From CAZNPU01 sp964575335 (GTDB lineage: Bacteria; Planctomycetota; Phycisphaerae; Phycisphaerales; SM1A02): a stretch of DNA of 64,000 nt. Positions 55,042-63,688 of this stretch are shown here, one piece after another (the first letter of the stretch is position 1; the number at the start of each line of letters is the position of its first letter). The position numbers were made by a program, and so were the translations under genes. Below the pieces are notes generated by a model that made no database searches, was not told the origin of the DNA, and worked only from the letters and a program-made list of their open reading frames with translations. The stretch spans positions 1 through 64,000 of the forward strand of contig CAZNPU010000011.1 of the NCBI GenBank assembly GCA_964575335.1, given 5' to 3'.

Positions 55042-55469
55042 GCAAGGTCACTGCCAAGCGTCAACGCAAGCGCCGTGAGCGCTATCGTGCCAAGCCGGCA
55101 GAGCCGCGCCCCATGAGCGATCGCGCTGTCTATTGGGGCCTGGCGATCATCGGTCTCTTTTTCGTGCTGATGGCATGGCTGTTCACCAGCGGCATGTATT
55201 GGCGCGAAGCAACCCTGCTGTATCTGGCATTTGTCGCCTATCAGCTCAATCTGGCGACGTGGCAGATCTACCGCGGGCGCATGCCGGCGAATTGGCAACA
55301 ATCACTGGCGCGTATTCCGCTTCGATCAGTCGGCTACGGCACCAAAGATGGCAAGCCGCTTGAGGCTGCGCATGATCAGCCTGCGGTGAAAAACGCGCTG
55401 GTTACCAGCATCGGCGCGAGCGTGATCGTTCTCGTGCTGCTTGGCGTGGTGTTGTTCGTCGTGCTATGA
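55038..55469 (+). CDS. Small membrane protein of unknown function
   Basis: The 143-residue product has a very basic N terminus (SKVTAKRQRKRRERYRAK) and transmembrane segments at about 32-52, 57-77 and 122-142. No family is recognised. It starts by a four-base ATGA overlap with the gene before. Its own stop again overlaps an in-frame dut ATG (ATGA at 55466), so the three genes form a tightly coupled run. Confidence 0.68.
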   Translation: MSKVTAKRQRKRRERYRAKPAEPRPMSDRAVYWGLAIIGLFFVLMAWLFTSGMYWREATLLYLAFVAYQLNLATWQIYRGRMPANWQQSLARIPLRSVGYGTKDGKPLEAAHDQPAVKNALVTSIGASVIVLVLLGVVLFVVL

Positions 55470-55504
55470 CGCTTGAGCAGCGCCGCCGACGTTCGCATAT
55501 CCGT

Positions 55505-55510
55505 TACACT
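55505..55510 (+). promoter_or_regulatory. Possible internal -10 box for a leaderless dut transcript
   Basis: TACACT in context GTTACACTCC, six bases before the ATG at 55517. The same hexamer is the -10 box at rpsO and recurs at hisS, the GT4 gene and top6B. No -35 box is evident. Confidence 0.42.
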
Positions 55511-55516
55511 CCACGG

Positions 55517-55978
55517 ATGTTCACTACAGCAGCTCCCTCGCATCAGATGCTTCGCATCCAGCGCCTGTCGCCGCTGGTGCAGCTTCCGCAATATCAAACC
55601 GCCCACGCAGCAGGCATGGACCTGCACGCAGCGATCGAACAACCGCTGGTGATTCCGCCTGGGGAGATTCGGCTGATTCCCTGCGGCTTCGCCATGGCCG
55701 TGCCTGTTGGCTTCGAAGCGCAGGTGCGGCCGCGCAGCGGACTGGCGAGCAAATACGGCATCTCCATGCCCAATGCGCCGGGCACGATCGACGCTGATTA
55801 CCGGGGCGAGGTGAAAGTGCCGCTGATCAATCTCGGCAAAGAGCCGTTTACGGTCGAACCGAACATGCGCATCGCCCAGATGGTCATTGCGCCGGTTGTC
55901 CGTTGCGAACTGCATGAGGTGGCGGAACTGGACGCCACGCAGCGCGGCCAGGGCGGTTTCGGCAGCACGGGCCAGTAA
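55517..55978 (+). CDS. dut: Deoxyuridine 5'-triphosphate nucleotidohydrolase (dUTPase)
   Basis: dUTPase hydrolyses dUTP to dUMP, keeping uracil out of DNA. All five trimeric dUTPase motifs are present: AGMDLHA, RPRSGLA, GTIDADYRGEVKVPLIN, RIAQMVIAP and the C-terminal RGQGGFGSTG. With ATG 55517 the product is 153 residues, the usual length. ATG 55466 overlaps the preceding stop and would add 17 basic residues. No Shine-Dalgarno sequence precedes 55517, but TACACT lies six bases upstream. Confidence 0.96.
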   Translation: MFTTAAPSHQMLRIQRLSPLVQLPQYQTAHAAGMDLHAAIEQPLVIPPGEIRLIPCGFAMAVPVGFEAQVRPRSGLASKYGISMPNAPGTIDADYRGEVKVPLINLGKEPFTVEPNMRIAQMVIAPVVRCELHEVAELDATQRGQGGFGSTGQ

Positions 55979-56165
55979 CAGCAAGAGTCACGGCACAGCC
56001 AGTGGCGAAGACTCAAGCCGCTTTGTTCCTCCGATAACCATTTTCAAAACGCCGCATGCTTCCCACATCGTACAGGCGGCTGGGGTGATGCTGCGCCAGG
56101 CGGGCATTGCAGCAGGGGATGATGAGAATGGTCGATAGTGCCCCAGCTACGGAGGGAACGTCAAA

Positions 56166-56681
56166 ATGATCTGTCCCAACTGCGCCACTTTCCTGCAGAC
56201 CATCGAGTACGAGGGCGTGAATGTTCAGGCATGTGACGGTTGCGGCGGTGAATTTGTCGGACCCGCTGAGCTGCGCGCCATTATCAACACGCGCGAGGCG
56301 ACGTTCGGCGGGTACCTGCACGATCTTGTGCAGGATCATCAGCCCATGTTCGGCAGGCCGATCGGCGCCGATGGGCGAACTCTCGCCTGTCCAGCATGCG
56401 GCGGGAAGATGAGCGTGATCAACTATGGCGGCGATACCGGCGTGGGCGTCGACCGCTGCGAGGACTGCGGCGGGATCTGGCTCGATCATGAAGAGCTGGA
56501 GAAAATACAAATGCTCATCGAGCAATGGCAGGACCGCGCGCCCGAACAACTCATGCGCATCGCTGAAGAACTGGAACGCGCCAGCTATGAAGCAGCTCAG
56601 GCGGCGCGCAGCAGGTTTGCCGGTTCGCGATTTGCGTTCGTTAACGCGCTGATCAATCGCCTGCTTGACGCTGCAGCGTGA
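56166..56681 (+). CDS. Protein with two TFIIB-type zinc ribbons
   Basis: The 171-residue product starts with CPNC...CDGCGGEFV (3-31) and has a second ribbon CPACGGKM...CEDCGGIWLDHEEL at about 79-110. Both are zf-TFIIB/YjdM-like modules with the GG(I/E)W/F-x-D/G signature. A helical C terminus follows. Single-ribbon relatives are widespread and of unknown function. GGAGG lies just upstream of the ATG. Confidence 0.85.
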   Translation: MICPNCATFLQTIEYEGVNVQACDGCGGEFVGPAELRAIINTREATFGGYLHDLVQDHQPMFGRPIGADGRTLACPACGGKMSVINYGGDTGVGVDRCEDCGGIWLDHEELEKIQMLIEQWQDRAPEQLMRIAEELERASYEAAQAARSRFAGSRFAFVNALINRLLDAAA

Positions 56682-56737
56682 GCGTAATTTCTGAACTGCC
56701 AAAAAAGTGCAGTGCGCCGCCGGGGCGCGATGCTGAA

Positions 56738-57550
56738 TCAGTCGTCAGCGGCAGTTGTGATCTGACTTGCAGGGCTTTCAGGTGCGCTGCGCTTCAGTAT
56801 CAGCTCGCGCCCCAGAATGTAAAGCGCCATCACGATCAGGAACCAGCCGAACAAGCGGTGGAAGCTGCGCTGGTTGATCTTGCTGCCGATGAATTGACCT
56901 GCAAAGCTGCCTGCGACTCCTACGATGATGAACAGGCCGATGACGCTCCAGTCGATGCTCCACGGCTCGTGCACCACAGCATCAAGGCGTTTGTAGAAGC
57001 CGCTGGCTGAATTCATTGCGATGATCGCCAGGCTTGTGCCGACGGCAAATTGCGCAGGCAAGCCGCCAAACAAGATCAGCGCGGGCACGATAAGAAAGCC
57101 GCCGCCGACGCCCACCAGCCCGGTGATGGCGCCGACGATCAATCCGTCAAGCATGATCTTCCAGATTGCTCGGCGCTGCCGCGTTGCCTCCTGATTCAGC
57201 GCCGGCTTGCGCAGGATCATGTATGACGCAAGCAGCATGATCAAAGCGAAAATGCTAAGCAGCACTGATCCCGGAATGGGTTTGGACGCTATTGCGCCAA
57301 GATACGCTCCCAGCATGCCGGGAATGCCGAAGTACAGCACGTTTCTCCAGTCGATCTGCCTGCGGCGGGCATACGGCAGCGCGCCGACAAGCGCAATGCT
57401 GCCGACAATCGCCAGCGATTCTGTGATCGCCTGCTTGTCTGTGTGCCCAAGCACGTAGACCAGAACCGGCACGGTGAGCATGGAGCCGCCCGAACCGAGC
57501 AGGCCAAGGCTGAGGCCGATCAGAAGCGCGCCGATAAGGGCGAGAATCAC
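56738..57550 (-). CDS. TauE/SafE family sulfite/anion exporter
   Basis: The 270-residue membrane protein has about eight transmembrane helices in two halves. Family motifs are GLGLLGSGGSMLTVP-like at the N terminus (GLLGSGGSMLTVPVL) and GVGGGFLIVPAL in the middle. Members export sulfite, sulfoacetate or related anions. The GTG start overlaps the stop of the small gene upstream by four bases (GTGA). Together with the persulfide dioxygenase-rhodanese gene it forms a sulfide-detoxification operon, so sulfite made by that enzyme is the likely substrate. Confidence 0.92.
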   Translation of the reverse strand: MILALIGALLIGLSLGLLGSGGSMLTVPVLVYVLGHTDKQAITESLAIVGSIALVGALPYARRRQIDWRNVLYFGIPGMLGAYLGAIASKPIPGSVLLSIFALIMLLASYMILRKPALNQEATRQRRAIWKIMLDGLIVGAITGLVGVGGGFLIVPALILFGGLPAQFAVGTSLAIIAMNSASGFYKRLDAVVHEPWSIDWSVIGLFIIVGVAGSFAGQFIGSKINQRSFHRLFGWFLIVMALYILGRELILKRSAPESPASQITTAADD

Positions 57551-57732
57551 CGGATCGCTCCGGAAGCGAAAAAGAAGCCGCCGATGATCGCGAATGACCG
57601 CAAAGCCAGGTGAAGCGCCGATACAACAGCTTGTGACTGACCGCGATTAAGTCGCTTGCGTTCAATGCGCTGCTGCAGCATCGCACTGGCCCACTGCACT
57701 GACTTGCGATCAACTGCGTTCATCAGCGGCAT
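57547..57732 (-). CDS. Small protein in the sulfur operon, one membrane segment
   Basis: The 61-residue product has a basic helical N-terminal half (QQRIERKRLNRGQSQ) and a C-terminal hydrophobic segment (SFAIIGGFFFASGAI). It starts seven bases after the dioxygenase stop (a GTG three bases earlier is also possible). Its stop overlaps the exporter start, so its position strongly favours a real gene. Some TauE operons carry a small YgaP/DUF2892-like membrane protein, but I do not see that family's sequence clearly here. Confidence 0.6.
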   Translation of the reverse strand: MPLMNAVDRKSVQWASAMLQQRIERKRLNRGQSQAVVSALHLALRSFAIIGGFFFASGAIR

Positions 57733-57739
57733 CACTTAT

Positions 57740-59194
57740 TTATGCGTGGACAGTTTCGCGCATGACCTCGCCGCCGGCTTTCACCCATGCGCCGAAGCCG
57801 CCGGCAATATTGGTGGCATCATAGCCGTGTCGCTGCAGGAGCGCGGTGGCAAGCGCCGAGCGAACGCCGGACTGGCAATGCACGAGGATCGGCCGGTCTT
57901 TCGGCACTTCGTCAAGCCGCTCGAGCAGGCGCGTATGCGCAATGTTGTGGGTGCCGTTGATGTGGCCGGCTTCGTATTCCGACGCACGCCGCACATCCAG
58001 CACAAATGCATCGCCCTGAGCGAGGCGCTGTTTGAAGGCGGGAATGTCGATCTCTGCGCTGATATCCCACGCGGCGCCTTGTGATTCTGCCTGCTCAAGC
58101 GTGGCCGGCGTGGCGAACGAGGTTACCTTGTCAAGCCCGATGCGTACCAGGCATCGCACGGCCTGCTCCACCTGATGTGGTTCGCAGATGAGGCAGATCT
58201 CCTCATCTTCTTCAACAAATGAACCAGCCACGGTGGGGAACTGATTGTTCAACGGCGCGTGCAGCGCGCCTGCAAGATGACCTGCCTTGAACTTCGCCCA
58301 CGGTCGGGTATCCAGAACGGCCTGCCGCCTGGCGTCGATTCGTTTCAGGTCTTCAGCGTTCAACTCGCGCGGCTGAGGCAGTTCGCCAAGCACATGCGGA
58401 CCCATCTTGTTGTCGCGCTTCATTCGTGCGAAATACAGCGGCGGTTCGGGCTGCCCTTCCAGGATATATCGCACGAACTGGTTTTCATCATTGGCATACT
58501 GCAGCGCCGGATTGAAGCGCTTTTCATAACCTACCGTCGATTGCGGCACCGCGCCCAGTGCCTTGCCGCATGCGCTGCCCGCGCCGTGAGCTGGCCATAC
58601 CTGCAGATAATCGGGCAAGTTGAGAAACTGTTTGTTGAGCGAATGAAACAGCGTGTGCGCAGACGCTTCCTTGACGCCTTCGATGCCGGCTGCGGTTTCC
58701 AGCAGATCGGGGCGGCCGAGATCACCCACAAACACGAAGTCGCCGGTGACGATGCCCATGGGTTCGCTCGCTCCGCCGCCGCGATCGGTCACCAGGAAGC
58801 TGATGTGCTCAGGCGTGTGGCCGGGCGTATGAACAACCTTGAACTCGATATGGCCCACATTGAAAGTGTCGCCGTCCTTGAGCAGTTGATGGTCGTATGT
58901 GCCGCCATCCTGCTTCTTGTCCAGCCATTGATATTTCCAGTCAGCGTCGCCTTCATCCGACACGTAGACCTTGGCGCCGACGCGCTCAGCCAGCTCGCGC
59001 GAGCCGGAAAGAAAGTCGGCGTGGATGTGCGTTTCCGCGGTAGCGACGATGCGCAGCTTCTCCGCCTGAGCCAGTTTGAGATAGCGGTCGATATCGCGCT
59101 CGGGGTCGATGACAATCGCCTCGCCGGTGCGCTGACAACCGATGAGATATGCAGCCTGGGCGAGCGTGTCGTCGTAAATCATGCGGAAATACAT
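57740..59194 (-). CDS. Persulfide dioxygenase (ETHE1-like) fused to two rhodanese domains
   Basis: The 484-residue protein has a metallo-beta-lactamase domain (1-245) with THIHADFLSG, HTPGHTPEHISF and GDFVFVGDLGRPDLL. This pattern is that of persulfide dioxygenases, which use non-haem iron to oxidise glutathione-type persulfide to sulfite. Two rhodanese domains follow. The first has an atypical loop around CEPHQVEQ. The second has a standard active cysteine in VHCQSGVRSA. The fusion would couple sulfur transfer with oxidation. AGGAG lies before the ATG. The small gene and TauE/SafE exporter follow on the same strand. Confidence 0.93.
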   Translation of the reverse strand: MYFRMIYDDTLAQAAYLIGCQRTGEAIVIDPERDIDRYLKLAQAEKLRIVATAETHIHADFLSGSRELAERVGAKVYVSDEGDADWKYQWLDKKQDGGTYDHQLLKDGDTFNVGHIEFKVVHTPGHTPEHISFLVTDRGGGASEPMGIVTGDFVFVGDLGRPDLLETAAGIEGVKEASAHTLFHSLNKQFLNLPDYLQVWPAHGAGSACGKALGAVPQSTVGYEKRFNPALQYANDENQFVRYILEGQPEPPLYFARMKRDNKMGPHVLGELPQPRELNAEDLKRIDARRQAVLDTRPWAKFKAGHLAGALHAPLNNQFPTVAGSFVEEDEEICLICEPHQVEQAVRCLVRIGLDKVTSFATPATLEQAESQGAAWDISAEIDIPAFKQRLAQGDAFVLDVRRASEYEAGHINGTHNIAHTRLLERLDEVPKDRPILVHCQSGVRSALATALLQRHGYDATNIAGGFGAWVKAGGEVMRETVHA

Positions 59195-59829
59195 GTCAAG
59201 CCACTCCTGAACAGCAGTTCATGATGAGTCTGGGTTTTCATTCTACCTTCAATTCTATGAGGCTCGCATTCGACACCGGCCGCAGCCGATCGGGGGAATT
59301 CAGCCCCGCTTTCGCATGCGCACGCAGGCTGAATCGCAGCCGCGCAGTGCCGGGGCAGGTCTTTGGCTTGCTGCAGCGGGCTGCAGGCCGGCAGTGGTGC
59401 TGCGCAATCAATCCCCCTGCTGAATAGGTCAGAAGCAGGAAGCGGGAGCGGGATTGAGGCAGTGGATCTGGAGCATGCTGATTCGATGAACCGTCACCCG
59501 CATGTGGCGCAATGAGCATCAGACGCGATCACGATAACGGTTTTGATACCCGATGCGCCGGACATGTTCAGTTTCAACGTGAGCAATTGCTGTACGTGCG
59601 CATTCCCGAATACCGCAGCGTTCCTATGGCAACTGGAGTGCTGCGGCTCAATCGTATCGCGAGAGGGGGGCGATGATGATGATGACGATGATACGGCTGC
59701 GCGAAAGAGTCAGCTGCGCTGCAGCGTGTCGGTCCATATCACGTAATGGCTTGGCTGACCGTCAATTCATTGAACGAAATCACAAGCTCGCAAGCAAACC
59801 ACAAACTACAAATAAACAAGGAACCGACC
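59195..59829. other. Gene-free divergent region between sulfur operon and PRC-barrel gene
   Basis: No reading frame here has a Shine-Dalgarno sequence or a recognisable product. It contains a GATGATGATGATGACGATGA simple repeat near 59671-59690 and a GCTGCAGC/GCTGCAG partial palindrome near 59370. Both flanking genes are transcribed away from it, so it must hold their promoters, but I could not pick out a convincing -35/-10 pair. Confidence 0.4.
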
Positions 59830-61173
59830 ATGATGAGCAGACGCACAATGGCGTGTTGGATGGCAGGTGCAGTGCTGATACTGGCCGGTTCAAGTCTGGC
59901 CCAGAGGCAGCGCGATCAGCGGCAACCGCAACAGTCGCAACAACAGCAGCGACAGCAGCAGTTGAACATGCATCGCATGTCGAAGTTGATCGGCGCGACG
60001 GTTGAAAACCGCGAAGGCGAAGTTCTGGGTGAGATTCAGAACTTTGCGGTCAATCCCGACAGCGGGCACGTTGTTTACATGATCGTCCAGACCGAACGCC
60101 GCCAGCCTGACGCGCGGCAGGTGGCAGTGCCGTTTCGAGCCGGGAAGTTTCAGAAAGATGACGATGCGAAAGTTGTGATCGACATTGCTGAGCGACGATG
60201 GCGACAGGCGCCGGTTTTCGACCCCACCGGATGGCAGGTGATCGGCGATCCGGAGTGGGGCGAGACGGTGTTTCGGCATTTTGGCCTTGAGCCGAATCGA
60301 GAAGAGCTTGGCGTCGATGCTGTGCGAGGCGAGCAGCCCGGCCAGCGTGCGCCAGGACGCGGCGTGACGCTTGTTCGCGCAACCGACCTCTTGCGGTTTG
60401 ACGTGAACGATCGTGCCGGCGACAGAAATCTGGGCGACGTGGAAGACGTGGTCGTCGCTGCGGAGCAGGGCCGCATCGCTTTTGTCGTGGTGGATTTCGA
60501 TGATGATGAAATTGACGATCTCGAAGACGACCTGCACGCATTGCCCTGGCAGGCTCTGAACTTTCAGCAGGCGGAAAACGCGCTGACGCTGAACGTGGTG
60601 CCGCAGCAACTGAAAGAAGCGCCGGCGTTTGATGATGACAAGTGGCCCAACTTCAACGATCCGCGTTACGGCCAGCGCATCTATGCGTACTACGGCGCAG
60701 AACAGGACTGGGTCTACGGCGTGGAGCGCCCGCAAGCGGGGGCGGCTGAAGACGGCCGGGGCTGGTATGCCAATGATCGATACAACCGCATGTTCGAGCG
60801 GCAGAACGTCGAGACCTTCGACGGACGGGTCGAGCGCGTTGAAACTGTCGCGCCGATGAGCGCGATGAGCGAAGGCATACGCCTGATTGTGCGAAGCGAT
60901 GACGACGATGAGATGCTGAATGTCGATCTCGGGCCGACGTGGTATATGCGACGGCAGCAGGAACAGATTCAGCGCGGCGATGAGGTGACCGTGACCGGCT
61001 CACGCGTGAATATTGAGGGCCAGCCGGTCATCATGGCGACCGAAGTGCGGGTTGGCAATCGTGTGCTGCAGCTGCGCGACCGCAACGGCGCGCCATTGTG
61101 GGACGCCTGGCATACCACTGCTGTCATAGACCGTTCAACCGATCGCCCGCGAGAGCGGGATGATCGCAACTGA
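59830..61173 (+). CDS. Exported PRC-barrel domain protein
   Basis: The ATG at 59830 follows AAGGAA; the open frame begins earlier without support. The 447-residue product has a signal peptide (1-25) and a Gln/Arg-rich low-complexity stretch (26-50). Two PRC-barrel-like domains follow: SKLIGATVENREGEVLGEIQNFAVNP near 55, and LLRFDVNDRAGDRNLGDVEDVVV near 210. The C-terminal part (about 350-430) is a small beta domain with a VTGSRVNIEGQPVIMATEV segment. PRC barrels bind RNA or proteins in many contexts; in exported proteins of this style the role is unknown. Confidence 0.85.
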   Translation: MMSRRTMACWMAGAVLILAGSSLAQRQRDQRQPQQSQQQQRQQQLNMHRMSKLIGATVENREGEVLGEIQNFAVNPDSGHVVYMIVQTERRQPDARQVAVPFRAGKFQKDDDAKVVIDIAERRWRQAPVFDPTGWQVIGDPEWGETVFRHFGLEPNREELGVDAVRGEQPGQRAPGRGVTLVRATDLLRFDVNDRAGDRNLGDVEDVVVAAEQGRIAFVVVDFDDDEIDDLEDDLHALPWQALNFQQAENALTLNVVPQQLKEAPAFDDDKWPNFNDPRYGQRIYAYYGAEQDWVYGVERPQAGAAEDGRGWYANDRYNRMFERQNVETFDGRVERVETVAPMSAMSEGIRLIVRSDDDDEMLNVDLGPTWYMRRQQEQIQRGDEVTVTGSRVNIEGQPVIMATEVRVGNRVLQLRDRNGAPLWDAWHTTAVIDRSTDRPRERDDRN

Positions 61174-61202
61174 TCGCAACTAACTGGTCGCGTTCAGCCG
61201 TT

Positions 61203-61850
61203 TCAGCTTGCATCTTGCTTTGCCATTTCCGTCATAGCGGTGAGCACGCGCCGCGCGTCGTCAGGTGTGTGCATCGGCTCGGTCGCCGGTACGCGCAGAA
61301 TGTCAAATCGTGCTCGCACGTCAATGCCCAGGGGGTCGATACCCACCATCACCGGCTGTTCGACTTCGAATGCGGCAAAGCGCTTGCACAGCAGACGCAG
61401 ATCGTCGACGTGATCCTGATTCATATGCCGGCAGATTCGCGCTTCGTCCGCAGCCAAGGGATTGGATCGCATCAGTGCACTGCCGTCGATGACGATGCCG
61501 TCAAACCTTGCTGTATCAATGCTCATGAACGCCCAGCGAACGTCCTCTGGTTCGCCGTGATAAATCCGCCAGCGGTCCGCCGCCGCTCCCGCCGGTCCGC
61601 GCTCATCGAATTGCGTCAGCGTGACCAGCAATTCCATGGCGTCTTCCGAGCAGTCCGGCACGAACAGCACCGTGTCAATTGCCTGCAGCATCGCCACCAT
61701 CACCGGCGCTGCAAGCTGACCGTCGGGCGTAATGACGTATTTGATCGGCCGCAGATGTTCATCAAAGCGAAGGTCGGCGGTGGAATGTCCGCGCAAAAAC
61801 GCATAAGCCTGTTCAATGGCGTTGTCAGTCTCTGGCGTGTTCATGTTCAT
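61203..61850 (-). CDS. Pyridoxamine-phosphate-oxidase-like protein with DUF2470 domain
   Basis: The 215-residue product has an N-terminal flavin-reductase/PNPOx-like split barrel (about 20-130). A C-terminal DUF2470 domain follows, with ICRHMNQDHVDDLRLLC and GIDPLGIDVRARFDILRVP. The same layout occurs in HugZ/HutZ-type haem-utilisation proteins and in glutamyl-tRNA reductase-binding proteins. Which role applies here cannot be decided. TATGAT ends six bases before the ATG, with no Shine-Dalgarno sequence. Confidence 0.82.
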   Translation of the reverse strand: MNMNTPETDNAIEQAYAFLRGHSTADLRFDEHLRPIKYVITPDGQLAAPVMVAMLQAIDTVLFVPDCSEDAMELLVTLTQFDERGPAGAAADRWRIYHGEPEDVRWAFMSIDTARFDGIVIDGSALMRSNPLAADEARICRHMNQDHVDDLRLLCKRFAAFEVEQPVMVGIDPLGIDVRARFDILRVPATEPMHTPDDARRVLTAMTEMAKQDAS

Positions 61851-61856
61851 GTCGCC

Positions 61857-61862
61857 ATCATA
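61857..61862 (-). promoter_or_regulatory. Possible -10 box for a leaderless DUF2470 gene transcript
   Basis: TATGAT on the minus strand, six bases before the ATG at 61850. The -35 region is not recognisable. Confidence 0.42.
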
Positions 61863-61949
61863 GGAAAACCACGTGCAGCGTGACGTGCATTGCTGCTGAG
61901 CCTGCGTTCCATTCCTGCCCGAGCCAACCTACCATGCATGGCCTGAATC

Positions 61950-63563
61950 ATGACGCTTATCGCCATTCCCATTGCGGTCCATGCTGCGGTTGAGATCGAG
62001 CACGCGCTTGAGCGAGCTGAACGCGCTGCGCTGTCGGGCGCGAAGTTGGTCGAATGGCGCATCGACGCTCTGGCTGAAGAACCCGACAGCCTGCCGCATA
62101 TACAGGAATTGGTGCGGCGCAGCCCGCTGCCGTGCATTGTGACCTGTCGGCCGCGATGGGAAGGCGGCGAATACAGCGGCGATGAGTCATCACGCATCAG
62201 TCTTTTCGAAAGTCTGGCGGTGAGCGACGCTCCGCCCCGGTACATTGATGTTGAGCTGGCTGCCTACCGGCGCAGCGCCAACATTCGCCAGAAGGTGAAT
62301 CTGGCGGTTGAACATCCCGGACAGGTGCGCGACCTTCGCACCAGCCTGATTCTTTCATCGCATGATTTCCGAACCCGGCCGGCCGATCTGCTGCAGCGCA
62401 TCGAAGCCATGACACATGAACCGGCCTGCTCGGTCATCAAGGTAGCGTGGACTGCGCGTTCGCTGCGCGACAACCTGGAAGCGTTTGACCTTCTTGCCCA
62501 GCGTCAAAAGCCGACCATCGCGCTGTGCATGGGGCGGTTCGGCTTGATGAGCCGCGTGCTTGCGCCGAAGTTCGGCGGCTTTCTCACCTTTGCCAGCGAT
62601 TCGCCCCTCGACATTACCGCGCCGGGTCAGCCCACGATCGATGACCTGATCAAACGCTATCGATTCAACCGTATCGGCCGCGAGACGCGGGTGTATGGCG
62701 TGATCGGCTGGCCGGTTGAACACTCGCAGGGGCCTGCTGTGCACAATGCGGGGTTCGACGCGGTGGGGCATGATGGCGTGTATCTGCCCATGCCGATTCC
62801 GCCTGAGTATGAACACTTCAAGGCCACGATAGGCGCGATGCTCGATCATGCCGGCCTGAACTTCCGCGGCGCGAGCGTCACGATTCCCCACAAGGAAAAT
62901 CTTCTTCGCTTTGTCAAAGAGCGCGGCGGGCGGGTTGATCCGCTGACTGAACGCATCGGCGCAGCAAACACGCTTGCAGCAGGCAGCGCAGGCGGGCTTG
63001 AGTGCTTCAATACAGACTGCCCCGCAGCGGTGGCGGCATTGTGCGAAGGCATGGGCATAAGCGAAAGCGAACTGGCTGACAAGCGCATCGCGGTATTGGG
63101 CGCAGGCGGCGTGGCGCGCGCAGTTGTGGCGGGGCTGAGCGACCTTGGCGCGAACGTCGTGATCTTCAACCGCAACCAGGAACGCGCTGAGCGGCTGGCT
63201 GCGGATTTCGACGGACGATGGACCTCAACCGGCAAGGCGGCCAGGGTGACAACAGGCAAGCTCGATGCGATCTCGTGCGGCTGCTTTCACGTTTTTATCA
63301 ACTGCACGCCGATCGGCATGGCTGGCGGACCTGCGCCGGATGAATCGCCTTTGCCCGACGATGTGCCGTTGAACGATGAGGTGACGGTGTTCGACACGGT
63401 ATACACGCCGGCTCGAACGCCATTGATTCTGGAAGCGGAAACGCGCGGCGCACGGGTCGTCACCGGCGTTGACATGTTCCTGCGGCAGGCTGCATTGCAG
63501 TTTGAACGATGGACCGGCGTGCCCGCGCCGATCGAAACATTCCGTCGGGCGCTCAGGGAGTGA
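61950..63563 (+). CDS. aroDE: Bifunctional 3-dehydroquinate dehydratase (type I)/shikimate dehydrogenase
   Basis: The 537-residue fusion catalyses two consecutive shikimate-pathway steps. Residues 1-240 are a type I dehydratase with the catalytic pair H138 (ILSSHDF) and Schiff-base K164 (SVIKVAW). Residues 248-537 are an AroE domain: VIGWPVEHSQGPAVHN, VTIPHKE with the catalytic lysine, the NADP loop VLGAGGVARAV, NRNQERAE and the terminal VDMFLRQAALQFERWTG. The fusion is known from plants and from planctomycetes and chlamydiae. One shikimate-binding serine of the usual HSxSP is glycine here (HSQGP), which may alter substrate preference. Confidence 0.97.
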   Translation: MTLIAIPIAVHAAVEIEHALERAERAALSGAKLVEWRIDALAEEPDSLPHIQELVRRSPLPCIVTCRPRWEGGEYSGDESSRISLFESLAVSDAPPRYIDVELAAYRRSANIRQKVNLAVEHPGQVRDLRTSLILSSHDFRTRPADLLQRIEAMTHEPACSVIKVAWTARSLRDNLEAFDLLAQRQKPTIALCMGRFGLMSRVLAPKFGGFLTFASDSPLDITAPGQPTIDDLIKRYRFNRIGRETRVYGVIGWPVEHSQGPAVHNAGFDAVGHDGVYLPMPIPPEYEHFKATIGAMLDHAGLNFRGASVTIPHKENLLRFVKERGGRVDPLTERIGAANTLAAGSAGGLECFNTDCPAAVAALCEGMGISESELADKRIAVLGAGGVARAVVAGLSDLGANVVIFNRNQERAERLAADFDGRWTSTGKAARVTTGKLDAISCGCFHVFINCTPIGMAGGPAPDESPLPDDVPLNDEVTVFDTVYTPARTPLILEAETRGARVVTGVDMFLRQAALQFERWTGVPAPIETFRRALRE

Positions 63564-63688
63564 CGTAGAGGTTCTTTCCGACCTGTATTGACCGCGCGAA
63601 TGATGATGTCGATCACCGCTGCCGGCAGCGAGCATCCGCCACTGCAAACGGAACCAGTTCACCGGGCCGCCGGGCATGCCGTGAGCCA

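Noticed and set aside
59238..59519. 93-codon minus-strand frame in the gap before the PRC-barrel gene
   Set aside because: Unsupported start, low-complexity composition and no recognisable family.
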